Source: Photobacterium atrarenae (GTDB lineage Bacteria; Pseudomonadota; Gammaproteobacteria; Enterobacterales; Vibrionaceae). From it: a DNA stretch of 64,000 nucleotides. This document shows, piece after piece, positions 1 through 7,360 of this stretch (position 1 is its first letter; every line of letters starts with the position of its first letter). The stretch spans positions 1,426,902-1,490,901 of the forward strand of contig NZ_CP101508.1 in the NCBI RefSeq assembly GCF_024380015.1, read 5' to 3'. The position numbers were made by a program, and so were the translations under genes. Below the pieces are notes generated by a model. The model saw only the letters and a program-made list of their open reading frames with translations. It had not been told where the DNA came from and did no database searches.

Positions 1-1
1 G

Positions 2-235
2 GCAGCGACGACTGCGGCGATAGAGCCGTTTCCGCATCATGCCGGAACGGCCGGGGCGATCTTGGGTGGCTTACAGAACTTAGGGGCTGGATTGGCCACC
101 TTAGCGGCGTCTGCCATGCGCGTGAGTGATCAGCTGAGTCTTGGGCTAATGATGGGCGTGATGGCGCTGCTGGTGGTCTTTAGCCTGATTTGGGTACGTC
201 GCGGTCATCATCAGGATACGCCGGTGATGGCGTGA
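2..235 (+). CDS. C-terminus of an MFS drug-resistance-type transporter (partial)
   Basis: The window opens inside this gene; 77 codons remain before the TGA at 233-235. The visible end has the PFPHHAGTAGAILGGLQN-type segment seen near the last two membrane helices of Bcr/CflA and EmrD-like major facilitator efflux pumps. It is followed by a hydrophobic helix (LMMGVMALLVVFSLIWV) and a short basic cytoplasmic tail. The family exports small drugs or metabolites with proton antiport across the inner membrane; the substrate cannot be judged from this tail. A second, complete Bcr/CflA-type gene lies at 10936. A hairpin terminator follows closely. Confidence 0.75.
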   Translation, partial: AATTAAIEPFPHHAGTAGAILGGLQNLGAGLATLAASAMRVSDQLSLGLMMGVMALLVVFSLIWVRRGHHQDTPVMA

Positions 236-267
236 TAGGTATTAAGCCCGGCTGAGGGTAAAAGAAA

Positions 268-294
268 GGGAGCCGAATGATGTGGCTCCCTTTT
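268..294. terminator. Rho-independent terminator, probably bidirectional
   Basis: A seven-base stem GGGAGCC / GGCTCCC (268-274 and 284-290) is followed by TTTT on the plus strand and preceded by an A-rich run, so it can serve both converging genes: the MFS gene and the DUF440 gene on the minus strand. Confidence 0.75.
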
Positions 295-319
295 GATGCT
301 CATGCCGTGTACAGCAAAC

Positions 320-646
320 TTAGTCGCGCTTCCACAGGATGTGGCAGAATTTATTGTCCGGGTCACGGCTAACAAGCAAGCGGGCAAAAACATCATCCAG
401 CTCATCATTTTCTTCGTTGACCAGCCCGATTCGGACTTCAGCATACACGTCTTTATCGACATCAAACCCAACATGTTCGGCCCAGTCGTCTTTGGTTTCA
501 ACCAGCTCAGCGGCACCACGGTCTTCAAACTGGGCGGTGAACAGGATCACGTCTGCCGGTTCCAGGCTGTCGGCAGCCATTTCTAGAAATATATCGTACG
601 CCGCGTCAATGACATCGTCATAGGCGATCAGGTTTGATGCTTCCAT
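320..646 (-). CDS. Putative double-stranded DNA mimic protein, DUF440 (YciU/HI1450 family)
   Basis: A 108-residue, very acidic protein. It carries the family hallmarks AYDIFLEMAADSLEPADVIL near the N-terminus, an acidic middle with WAEHVGFDVD, and DDVFARLLVSRD plus CHILWKR at the end. HI1450 has a structure whose acidic surface resembles DNA, and the family is proposed to bind HU-like proteins; that role is known only from relatives. I chose the ATG at 646 because HI1450 and YciU begin near here and the longer open frame upstream has no family similarity. It converges on the MFS gene and shares its terminator. Confidence 0.85.
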   Translation of the reverse strand: MEASNLIAYDDVIDAAYDIFLEMAADSLEPADVILFTAQFEDRGAAELVETKDDWAEHVGFDVDKDVYAEVRIGLVNEENDELDDVFARLLVSRDPDNKFCHILWKRD

Positions 647-958
647 AAACTCATTCAATCTTGGGTGTGAGTGAATTCCGATTATATACCCAAACGACGG
701 CAAGATGCGATGCCTGGCAGGAAGTGTTCGGCTATCAGATGCGCCGATGTATGAGTTGTCTGATTAAAAAATCCACGGTCATTGTGTCTCGGAGAGCCGC
801 AGATTGCGCTGTTCTGTCCAAGTTGGCGACAGAGACGGTAGCCCGTTCAGAAAACAACGGCGGATCGAGTGTTATGATTCGTTCAAGCGGGATGATTTGG
901 TAGAATTCAAGCTCGTCAACTCTGTTCTTGCTTGTGGAATAAATTGAAAGGATAAAGC
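647..958. other. Intergenic region, no convincing gene
   Basis: 312 bp between divergent genes, presumably holding both promoters. The only notable piece is 681-708, which resembles a short dispersed Vibrionaceae repeat (TATACCCAA... AAGATGC). No reading frame here looks like a real protein. Confidence 0.5.
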
Positions 959-1732
959 GTGGCACGCACTTTACCTGTAATTGATGGCCAAACGCCGTTT
1001 CAGGATGAATATCTGCCGGTCTTGCTCGACGCTGTGAACCAGCTCAAGGCTGGCCTTGGGAAAAATTTGCACAGTATTTACGTTCACGGCAGTGTAGCCC
1101 GGCGCGAAGCCAGGCCCGGGAAGTCCGATCTGAACCTGACGCTTATTGTGGAGAAACCACTCAATGCTTCAGAGCAGTCGGTCCTCAGTACGCTGAAATG
1201 GCGGATTGCATCACATCACCCCGTCATTCCCGGGGTAACGCTGAAAGCTGGTGACTTGACCAAGGTGCTGTCGCTGGAGGCGATATTCCGCTGGGGTTTT
1301 TGGCTCAAACATTGCTGTCTTTGTCTGTACGGCGATGATTTGGCAAGCCGGTTTGGTTGTTTTGAAGCCAGTTGGGATATTGCCAAAGCTATGGACGGGG
1401 ATATCAAAAAAGAGCTGAGCGAGTACCGCGCCAAAATCATGGCCACCAAGGTGGTGAAAAATTATCTCGATTATTGTGAAGCGGTTGCCCGGAAAATGCT
1501 TTGGAGCTGCTTTTCCCTGGTGCTGCACCGGGAGCAGCGCCTGGCCTTGTCCCTGCGGCAGTGTGCCGATGCATTCCTGCGTCATTACCCGGATAAGTCA
1601 CTTGAAATTGGACGTCTGTTTATTCTGGTTGAGCGAACCCAGGTGCCGAAAAAGGCATCCCTGTTTATGATCGAGACGTTCGGCGGCTGGATCGTGGACG
1701 AATTTGATAAAATTGATCGTAAGATCGGTTGA
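959..1732 (+). CDS. Nucleotidyltransferase-fold protein with an altered active-site motif
   Basis: 257 residues starting at GTG, with AAAGGA at 947-952 as ribosome binding site. Residues 41-62 hold the Pol-beta superfamily nucleotidyltransferase signature (HGSVARREARPGKSDLNL). The usual metal-binding D-x-D is D-L-N here, so the second aspartate is missing and catalysis may be impaired or atypical. The C-terminal half is helical and lacks a domain I recognise. Such enzymes move NMP groups onto RNA, proteins or antibiotics; nothing here points to the substrate. The gene lies 49 bp before polB and could share a transcript with it. Confidence 0.65.
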   Translation: MARTLPVIDGQTPFQDEYLPVLLDAVNQLKAGLGKNLHSIYVHGSVARREARPGKSDLNLTLIVEKPLNASEQSVLSTLKWRIASHHPVIPGVTLKAGDLTKVLSLEAIFRWGFWLKHCCLCLYGDDLASRFGCFEASWDIAKAMDGDIKKELSEYRAKIMATKVVKNYLDYCEAVARKMLWSCFSLVLHREQRLALSLRQCADAFLRHYPDKSLEIGRLFILVERTQVPKKASLFMIETFGGWIVDEFDKIDRKIG

Positions 1733-1781
1733 TTGACATCGCCATCCTGCTGATGTCACTGGAAGTCCCTCTGAGGTATTT

Positions 1782-4160
1782 TTGCAAACGCAACGAACAG
1801 GCTTTGTGCTGACAAGGCAGAGCAGAGATTCGCGCGGTCAGACTGAGATCGTGCTCTGGGTCAAAACAGACGAAGGCCCGTGCCGCCTGGTGATTCGGGG
1901 GGATAAGCCCGTCTGTTTTATCACCGAAGATGATTATGCTCACGCTGAGCGCTTGCTGCGCGAAGCCGGGATCACTGTGGACTGGCGTTCGCTGACATTG
2001 AAGAATTTTCAGCATCAGCGTATGTATGGCTGCTATTGCCATACGGTACGGGACAGTCTGCAATTGGTGAGCCTGCTTCGCAGTGAGCAGATTGAGCCTT
2101 TTGAAGCGGATATCCGTCTGGCCGATCGCTTTTTGATGGAGCGGTTTATCCGCGGCGGGCTCACGTTTACCGGCCTCCCTCAAGCCAGAGCCGGTTATAC
2201 CGACTTTCAGCAGGTGAAAGCCAAATCGGCTGATTATATTCCGCAGTTGTCGGTTGTTTCCCTGGACATCGAGTGTTCGGAAAAAGGCGTTCTGTATTCG
2301 ATAGGTCTGCATAGTGAGATGGACAGCCGGGTGATCATGGTCGGGACGCCGAATTCTGATGATGAAGCGGTGGATTGGATCCAGTGGGTGGACTCTGAAA
2401 AAGCTCTGCTTCAGGCATTGGAGGAGTGGTTTACGCAGTTTGATCCGGATATTGTGATTGGCTGGAATGTGATTGATTTTGATTTCCGCCTGCTGTTGAA
2501 ACGCGCCGAGTGGAACCTGTTGCCGCTTCGGATCGGGCGGGGCAGCCAGACCCCGCACTGGCGCCAGTCGAGCCAGAATCCCAATTCTGGTTTTATCACC
2601 GTGCCGGGGCGGGTCGTGCTCGATGGCATCGATACCCTGAAAACGGCCACTTACAACTTCCGCTCCTGGTCGCTGGAGTCCGTCTCGCAGGAACTGCTGG
2701 GTGAAGGCAAGCAAATCCATAATGTTCACGATCGGATGGCGGAGATCAATTATATGTTCCGCCACGATAAGCTGTCTTTAGCGCGCTATAACCTTCAGGA
2801 CTGCCAGCTGGTGTCGCGGATTTTTGCCAAGACTCATTTGCTGGATTTTGCCGTTGAGCGCAGCCGTCTGACCGGGGTTGAGCTGGATCGGGTCGGCGGC
2901 TCGGTCGCCGCCTTTACCAACCTGTATTTACCGCAATTGCATCGTGCCGGATATGTTGCGCCGAGCCTGGACAGTGACAACTGGATCGCCAGTCCAGGCG
3001 GTTATGTGATGGACTCCAAACCGGGACTGTATGATTCGGTGCTGGTACTGGATTTCAAATCCCTGTATCCCTCGATTATCCGCTCGTTTCGGATCGATCC
3101 ACTGGGATTGGTCGAAGGGCTGTTGCTTGAGGAAGGGAAGGCAGAAGATCAGGCCATTGCCGGATTCAGGGGCGGGCGCTTCCACCGGGAAAAACATTTC
3201 TTACCGAAAATGATTGAAGCCTTGTGGTCAGCGCGGGATCAGGCCAAGCGGGACGGCGAACAAGCGTTCTCACAGGCAATTAAAATCATCATGAACTCAT
3301 TTTACGGCGTGCTGGGCTCATCGGGTTGCCGTTTCTTTGATCACCGGCTGGCGTCATCCATTACCATGCGGGGCCATGAGATCATGAAAACCACCCGCGA
3401 GCTGATTGAAGCGAAGGGCTATGAAGTGATCTACGGGGATACCGACTCGACGTTTGTTTCCCTCAAGCGGGCCCATGCCGGCGAGGAGGCAGATGCAATC
3501 GGGCAGGCGCTGGTGGCCTATATCAATCAGTGGTGGTGCGATCACCTGCGTCAGACCTACAACCTGGACTCGGCCCTGGAGCTGGAATACGAAACTCATT
3601 ATCACAAGTTTCTGATGCCGACCATTCGCGGCCAGGAAACCGGCAGCAAAAAGCGCTATGCCGGTCTGGTCAAGCGGGGCAAAGAGGAAACGATTGTCTA
3701 CAAAGGGCTGGAGACGGTGCGGACAGATTGGACTGTGCTGGCGCAGGAGTTTCAGCAACAGCTCTATCACCGGGTGTTCCATAACCTGGATGTGGAAGAC
3801 TATGTGCGGCAGTACGTCGAGCAGACCAATCGTGGCGAGTTTGATGATAAATTGGTGTATCGCAAGCGGTTACGACGTAACTTATCTGAGTATCAGAAAA
3901 ATGTGCCGCCCCATGTCCGAGCAGCCCGTATGGCCGATGAGCTGAACCGACAACAGGGCCGCTCGTTGCAGTACCAGAACGGTGGCTGGATTGAGTACCT
4001 GATCACGCTCAATGGTCCGGAGCCGAAAGAAGCGCTCCAGAGTGCGGTGGATTATCAGCACTATATTGAAAAGCAGCTTAAACCGGTTGCGGATGGTATT
4101 TTGCCCTTTATCGGCAAGCACTTTGATGATATCACCGCACCACAGCTGGGACTGTTTTAA
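1782..4160 (+). CDS. polB: DNA polymerase II (family B)
   Basis: 792 residues, close to the 783 of E. coli PolB and alignable along the whole length. The 3'-5' exonuclease Exo I motif LDIE is at 161-164, Exo II IGWNVIDFD around 226-234, polymerase motif A DFKSLYPSI at 424-432, motif B KIIMNSFYG at 501-509 and motif C YGDTDS at 551-556. The protein ends in QLGLF, a sliding-clamp-binding peptide. The enzyme takes part in replication restart and translesion synthesis. The start is TTG at 1782, chosen because GAGG sits five bases upstream and the N-terminus matches the family. No canonical LexA box (CTGT-N8-ACAG) is visible upstream of this gene or of the preceding one, unlike E. coli. Confidence 0.97.
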   Translation: MQTQRTGFVLTRQSRDSRGQTEIVLWVKTDEGPCRLVIRGDKPVCFITEDDYAHAERLLREAGITVDWRSLTLKNFQHQRMYGCYCHTVRDSLQLVSLLRSEQIEPFEADIRLADRFLMERFIRGGLTFTGLPQARAGYTDFQQVKAKSADYIPQLSVVSLDIECSEKGVLYSIGLHSEMDSRVIMVGTPNSDDEAVDWIQWVDSEKALLQALEEWFTQFDPDIVIGWNVIDFDFRLLLKRAEWNLLPLRIGRGSQTPHWRQSSQNPNSGFITVPGRVVLDGIDTLKTATYNFRSWSLESVSQELLGEGKQIHNVHDRMAEINYMFRHDKLSLARYNLQDCQLVSRIFAKTHLLDFAVERSRLTGVELDRVGGSVAAFTNLYLPQLHRAGYVAPSLDSDNWIASPGGYVMDSKPGLYDSVLVLDFKSLYPSIIRSFRIDPLGLVEGLLLEEGKAEDQAIAGFRGGRFHREKHFLPKMIEALWSARDQAKRDGEQAFSQAIKIIMNSFYGVLGSSGCRFFDHRLASSITMRGHEIMKTTRELIEAKGYEVIYGDTDSTFVSLKRAHAGEEADAIGQALVAYINQWWCDHLRQTYNLDSALELEYETHYHKFLMPTIRGQETGSKKRYAGLVKRGKEETIVYKGLETVRTDWTVLAQEFQQQLYHRVFHNLDVEDYVRQYVEQTNRGEFDDKLVYRKRLRRNLSEYQKNVPPHVRAARMADELNRQQGRSLQYQNGGWIEYLITLNGPEPKEALQSAVDYQHYIEKQLKPVADGILPFIGKHFDDITAPQLGLF

Positions 4161-4256
4161 CCGCGCCTGGCGTCAATTCCTCTTTCCTGGCTTTCCCTGG
4201 TGGTTTCAGATCGTTTAGTATTATTATCAATCGATGATTTTTTGTACGGGGGACGA

Positions 4257-4520
4257 ATGGAGCAACTGGAATTTTTTTCGATTCCGAGCCCGTGCGTGGG
4301 AGTTTGTCAGGTGAATGAGCGCGGCTATTGCAAGGGGTGTATGCGGAGTCGCGACGAACGTTTTAACTGGCAAAAAATGACGGCTGCGGAGCAGCGCAAT
4401 ACCATTCGCCTTTGTCGTCAGCGTTATCTTCGTCTACGTCGACAGGGTATGGCTGAGCAGGCGCAGCGTGAGGTGGAAGTGGAGCCGGAGAACCCGCAGA
4501 CTTCCTTATTTGACGAGTGA
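4257..4520 (+). CDS. DUF1289 small cysteine-motif protein
   Basis: 87 residues. Four cysteines in the pattern SPCVGVCQ...YCKGCMRS (residues about 10-28) followed by a W and basic helix are typical of DUF1289 (E. coli YdhL), probably a small metal-binding domain of unknown role. The start ATG at 4257 follows GGGGGA at 4248-4253; an earlier in-frame GTG has no family match. The tail ends QTSLFDE, which resembles a sliding-clamp-binding pentapeptide; polB immediately upstream ends in one too. It sits 96 bp downstream of polB. Confidence 0.85.
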   Translation: MEQLEFFSIPSPCVGVCQVNERGYCKGCMRSRDERFNWQKMTAAEQRNTIRLCRQRYLRLRRQGMAEQAQREVEVEPENPQTSLFDE

Positions 4521-4560
4521 TATGCGTCAACTCGCTTGATGGGTGAACGGTTTGAAGCAT

Positions 4561-4588
4561 AAAAAAAGCGCCACAAGGGCGCTTTTTT
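4561..4588. terminator. Bidirectional rho-independent terminator
   Basis: AAGCGCC-ACAAG-GGCGCTT with A-run before and T-run after, between the converging DUF1289 gene and rplY; it can work in both directions. Confidence 0.85.
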
Positions 4589-4607
4589 AGATGAGATGAA
4601 CGCGCAA

Positions 4608-4886
4608 TTAGATGCGAACGAAGTCCATGTGCTCAACTTTTGGCTTGAACGCGTGACGCTGGATGTCTTGCGGCTTAACCTTCACTTCTGCGCCGTCGAT
4701 TACCAGAGTAATCTCTTCGTAGAATGCTGGGTTGTCCATGCTGTTGATCACGTCATCGTGCTTCAGAGCGATAGCAACAGGTGCAGCTTCACCACCGTAA
4801 ACGATTGCTGGGAATTGACCTGCGTGACGTAGGCGGCGGCTCGCACCTTTACCTAGATCAGAACGAACTACTACTTCAAATTTCAT
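4608..4886 (-). CDS. rplY: 50S ribosomal protein L25
   Basis: 92 residues, the short Gammaproteobacterial form without the CTC C-terminal domain. It begins [20 protein letters not shown] and has FPAIVYGG at 25-32 and [22 protein letters not shown] near the end, the 5S rRNA-binding beta-barrel fold. It binds 5S rRNA loop E in the central protuberance of the large subunit. In E. coli L25 represses its own translation by binding the rplY leader; a hairpin in the leader here is compatible with that. Confidence 0.97.
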   Translation of the reverse strand: MKFEVVVRSDLGKGASRRLRHAGQFPAIVYGGEAAPVAIALKHDDVINSMDNPAFYEEITLVIDGAEVKVKPQDIQRHAFKPKVEHMDFVRI

Positions 4887-4921
4887 CTTAAATACTCTTT
4901 AAGTTAACTAAATAGGACAGG

Positions 4922-4942
4922 CGAGTAATGCGACCTTACTCG
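4922..4942 (-). promoter_or_regulatory. Hairpin in the rplY 5' leader, possible L25 autoregulatory site
   Basis: In the minus-strand transcript a perfect seven-base stem CGAGTAA / TTACTCG (4936-4942 with 4922-4928) lies about 40 nt before the rplY start. Autogenous control of rplY through its leader is established in E. coli relatives; that this hairpin is the operator is inference. Confidence 0.4.
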
Positions 4943-5162
4943 ATGTCTTAAATCGAGCGCGGATACTAACATTGCTTTGCTGGCAGGGCAAGTGAAAACA
5001 GTTCGATTCAAGTCAAAAAGCAGTGGCGTACAGTGATTTAGCGACTCTTCATTATCAGCCTGGCTGATGTTATCTCGCAGCAATCATCAAAAACCTAAAT
5101 AACGCAAGCGTAAATTCGCTTTCTTATGATGAGCTTTATAAAAAATTGATCTGGATCATTAT

Positions 5163-5181
5163 GATAATGATAGTAATTCTC
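5163..5181. promoter_or_regulatory. Fur box upstream of the TonB receptor
   Basis: GATAATGATAGTAATTCTC matches the 19-base Fur consensus at about 16 positions. It lies 63 bp before the receptor start, in an AT-rich stretch that should hold the promoter. It implies repression by Fur with iron. The rest of 4943-5162 shows nothing further beyond the presumed rplY promoter. Confidence 0.85.
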
Positions 5182-5243
5182 ATTGTTATTTGTGATAATG
5201 CCTCTAAAGTTTCTATTGATATTAATATTATTAAGTAGGGGTT

Positions 5244-7292
5244 ATGACATATAAGCTCAGTCTCGTTGCCAGCGCCGTTGTTCTGGCCGTTTCTCCAGTA
5301 CTTCAGGCTCAGGAAACAACTCACAAAGTCGATGACACAATTATTGTGACGGCTTCAAGGCTTGAAGCGACGCAGCAGGAAAAAACACGCTCAATTGATG
5401 TCGTTGATCTGAAGCAACTGGATCAAACACAGCCGAACTCGGTTGCGGAGGCACTGAAGTTTGAGCCGAATATTTCGATTGCCGGTGGCAATGTGCCAGG
5501 CAATCAATCTGTGAATATTCGTGGGCTGGAAGGCAACAAAATCCTTCAAATCGTCGATGGTAACCGCCAGAACTTTGATTATGACCATCGTCCATCTTAT
5601 TTCCTTGACCCTTCCCTGCTCAGTGAAGTTCAAGTGATTAAGGGACCGATCAGCTCTTTATACGGTTCGGGCGCGATCGGTGGTGTGGTTGTACAGAACA
5701 CAATCAATGCCGAAGACCTGGTTGATGGTGATGGGCTGGGGGGGCGTATCAAAACCGGCTATCAGGATAACGGCGATGTCTGGACCAATACGGCTGCAAT
5801 CGCTCATCAATCAGGCAGCATTGACTGGTTGCTGGCGGGCAGCGCCCGGGATACGGGCGTGATGGAGCAGGGCAATGGTTACCACTTATATGGCACCGAG
5901 TCGACTGATACGACAGGGCTTGCGAAAATCAACTGGCAGGCCAATGATGCGAATCGCCTGGGTTTAAGCCTGCGTTACTCTGATCGTGACGGCCATCCGC
6001 CGGTCGTCGGTTCTACCGATCCTGCGCCAGCCAGTACATTGATTGACCGCGGGACTGAAGATCAAAATGTGACAGTGAGTTATCAATTTAACCCGGCCAA
6101 TGCGCTGGTGAATCTGGATACCCGTGTTTACTACAATCAGACTGATATTTCAGAAACGGCCGCCACTGGCACTGGCAAAGACCTGAGTAAAATCAAAACG
6201 ACAGGGTTTAGTGCGACGAATCAGTCGGATCTGGGGGCGCTTCAGGTATACACAGGTCTGGACGGATATCAGGACAAACTGAATGCCAAACGAGGTGATG
6301 GTGAGCAAGGCCGTCCGACCCCGCCGGATGGTGCAAAGACGACAACACTGGGTGCTTTTGCCTATGTGAATTACGGCCTGACGGACAGTATTGGCCTGGA
6401 TGCCGGTTTGCGTTACGACACCTTCAAAGCAGAAGCAAAGGGGCAGGAAGATAACGATGAATCGGCAGTTTCGCCATCAGCGGGCATCAGTTGGCAGGCC
6501 GCTTCCTGGATGCAGTGGTCTTTGCGATATGATGAGGCTTTCCGTGCGCCGACTACAACTGAACTCTACATGGATGGAACACACTTCACCATGTTCAGTA
6601 TGCCTGGAATTGGTCCGGTGACGAATGCCTTTATGCCAAACCCGGAACTGAAGCCCGAGAAAGCTCAGAATATTGAATTGAAAGGTCAGTTTGATTTTGA
6701 AAATCTGATTGCAGAAGACAAACTGAGCCTGACTGCGGCTGTTTTCCAGAATGAAGTTGAAGACTTCATCAATCTCGAAGTTCATGTTCCTACGGATCCC
6801 AATGCGATGATGGGCTGCATTATGGGCAGTGGTTCGGGCATTGGCTGTGCCGGAACAAGCCGTTCTGTGAATGTCGATCGGGCTGAGCTGAAAGGCTACG
6901 AGTTATCAGCTGCGTACCAGCTTGCCCATCTGACCGCGGGCGTCTCTTACGGCCAGACACGCGGGAAAGATAAGTCTGATGGCTCATGGCTGGCCAATGT
7001 ACCTGCAGACAAGTGGGTTGCGATGCTGGAGTATGGTTTCTGGCAGATTGATACCCATGTCGGTACGCGTGCCCTCTTTGCCAGCAACCAGGATCGTGTT
7101 CCGGAAGGTGAAACCTTTGAGCGTTACAACACCGTAGATTTTTATGCGACCTGGGAACCACTATCCAGCCTGGATGGCCTGAAAGTCGACTTTACCGTAG
7201 CTAACGCCTTCGAGGAAAACTATCGGGTTGCCTGGGATAAAGTCTATCAGCCCGGACGCTCGTTCCGTTTGTCCGCGCAATATACTTTCTAA
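5244..7292 (+). CDS. TonB-dependent outer membrane receptor, heme/hemoglobin type
   Basis: 682 residues with a signal peptide (cleavage expected after VLQA, about residue 22), a TonB box DDTIIVTA at about 30-37, a plug domain to about 150 (VNIRGLEGNKILQIVDGNR, GPISSLYGSGAIGGVV) and a C-terminal beta-barrel ending in phenylalanine (SAQYTF). Residues 433-436 are FRAP and about 40 residues later comes PNPELKPEKAQNIELKG; the FRAP/NPxL pair with a histidine between (DGTHF) is the signature of heme and hemoglobin receptors. Import would be powered by TonB-ExbBD. Expression is probably iron-repressed through the Fur box. The exact ligand is an inference. Confidence 0.87.
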   Translation: MTYKLSLVASAVVLAVSPVLQAQETTHKVDDTIIVTASRLEATQQEKTRSIDVVDLKQLDQTQPNSVAEALKFEPNISIAGGNVPGNQSVNIRGLEGNKILQIVDGNRQNFDYDHRPSYFLDPSLLSEVQVIKGPISSLYGSGAIGGVVVQNTINAEDLVDGDGLGGRIKTGYQDNGDVWTNTAAIAHQSGSIDWLLAGSARDTGVMEQGNGYHLYGTESTDTTGLAKINWQANDANRLGLSLRYSDRDGHPPVVGSTDPAPASTLIDRGTEDQNVTVSYQFNPANALVNLDTRVYYNQTDISETAATGTGKDLSKIKTTGFSATNQSDLGALQVYTGLDGYQDKLNAKRGDGEQGRPTPPDGAKTTTLGAFAYVNYGLTDSIGLDAGLRYDTFKAEAKGQEDNDESAVSPSAGISWQAASWMQWSLRYDEAFRAPTTTELYMDGTHFTMFSMPGIGPVTNAFMPNPELKPEKAQNIELKGQFDFENLIAEDKLSLTAAVFQNEVEDFINLEVHVPTDPNAMMGCIMGSGSGIGCAGTSRSVNVDRAELKGYELSAAYQLAHLTAGVSYGQTRGKDKSDGSWLANVPADKWVAMLEYGFWQIDTHVGTRALFASNQDRVPEGETFERYNTVDFYATWEPLSSLDGLKVDFTVANAFEENYRVAWDKVYQPGRSFRLSAQYTF

Positions 7293-7320
7293 GAAGCGAA
7301 AGATGACCTGAACCGCATCA

Positions 7321-7345
7321 GCCGCACGTTAAAGTGCGGCTTTTT
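7321..7345 (+). terminator. Rho-independent terminator of the TonB receptor gene
   Basis: GCCGCAC-GTTAAA-GTGCGGC followed by TTTTT, 28 bp after the receptor stop. Confidence 0.85.
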
Positions 7346-7360
7346 CTGTTTTAAGTTCGT

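Noticed and set aside
820..840. CTGTCC...GACAG upstream of the nucleotidyltransferase/polB as a LexA box
   Set aside because: The spacing between CTGT and ACAG is 11 bases, not 8, so it is not a LexA site.
735..965. A 76-codon minus-strand frame in the gap before the nucleotidyltransferase
   Set aside because: It overlaps the start of the nucleotidyltransferase gene, lacks a family match and has no clear ribosome site.
1665..2765. A 366-codon open frame on the minus strand
   Set aside because: It is antisense to polB, whose motifs and length are beyond doubt; the frame's composition (rich in H, R, Q) is that of a shadow frame.
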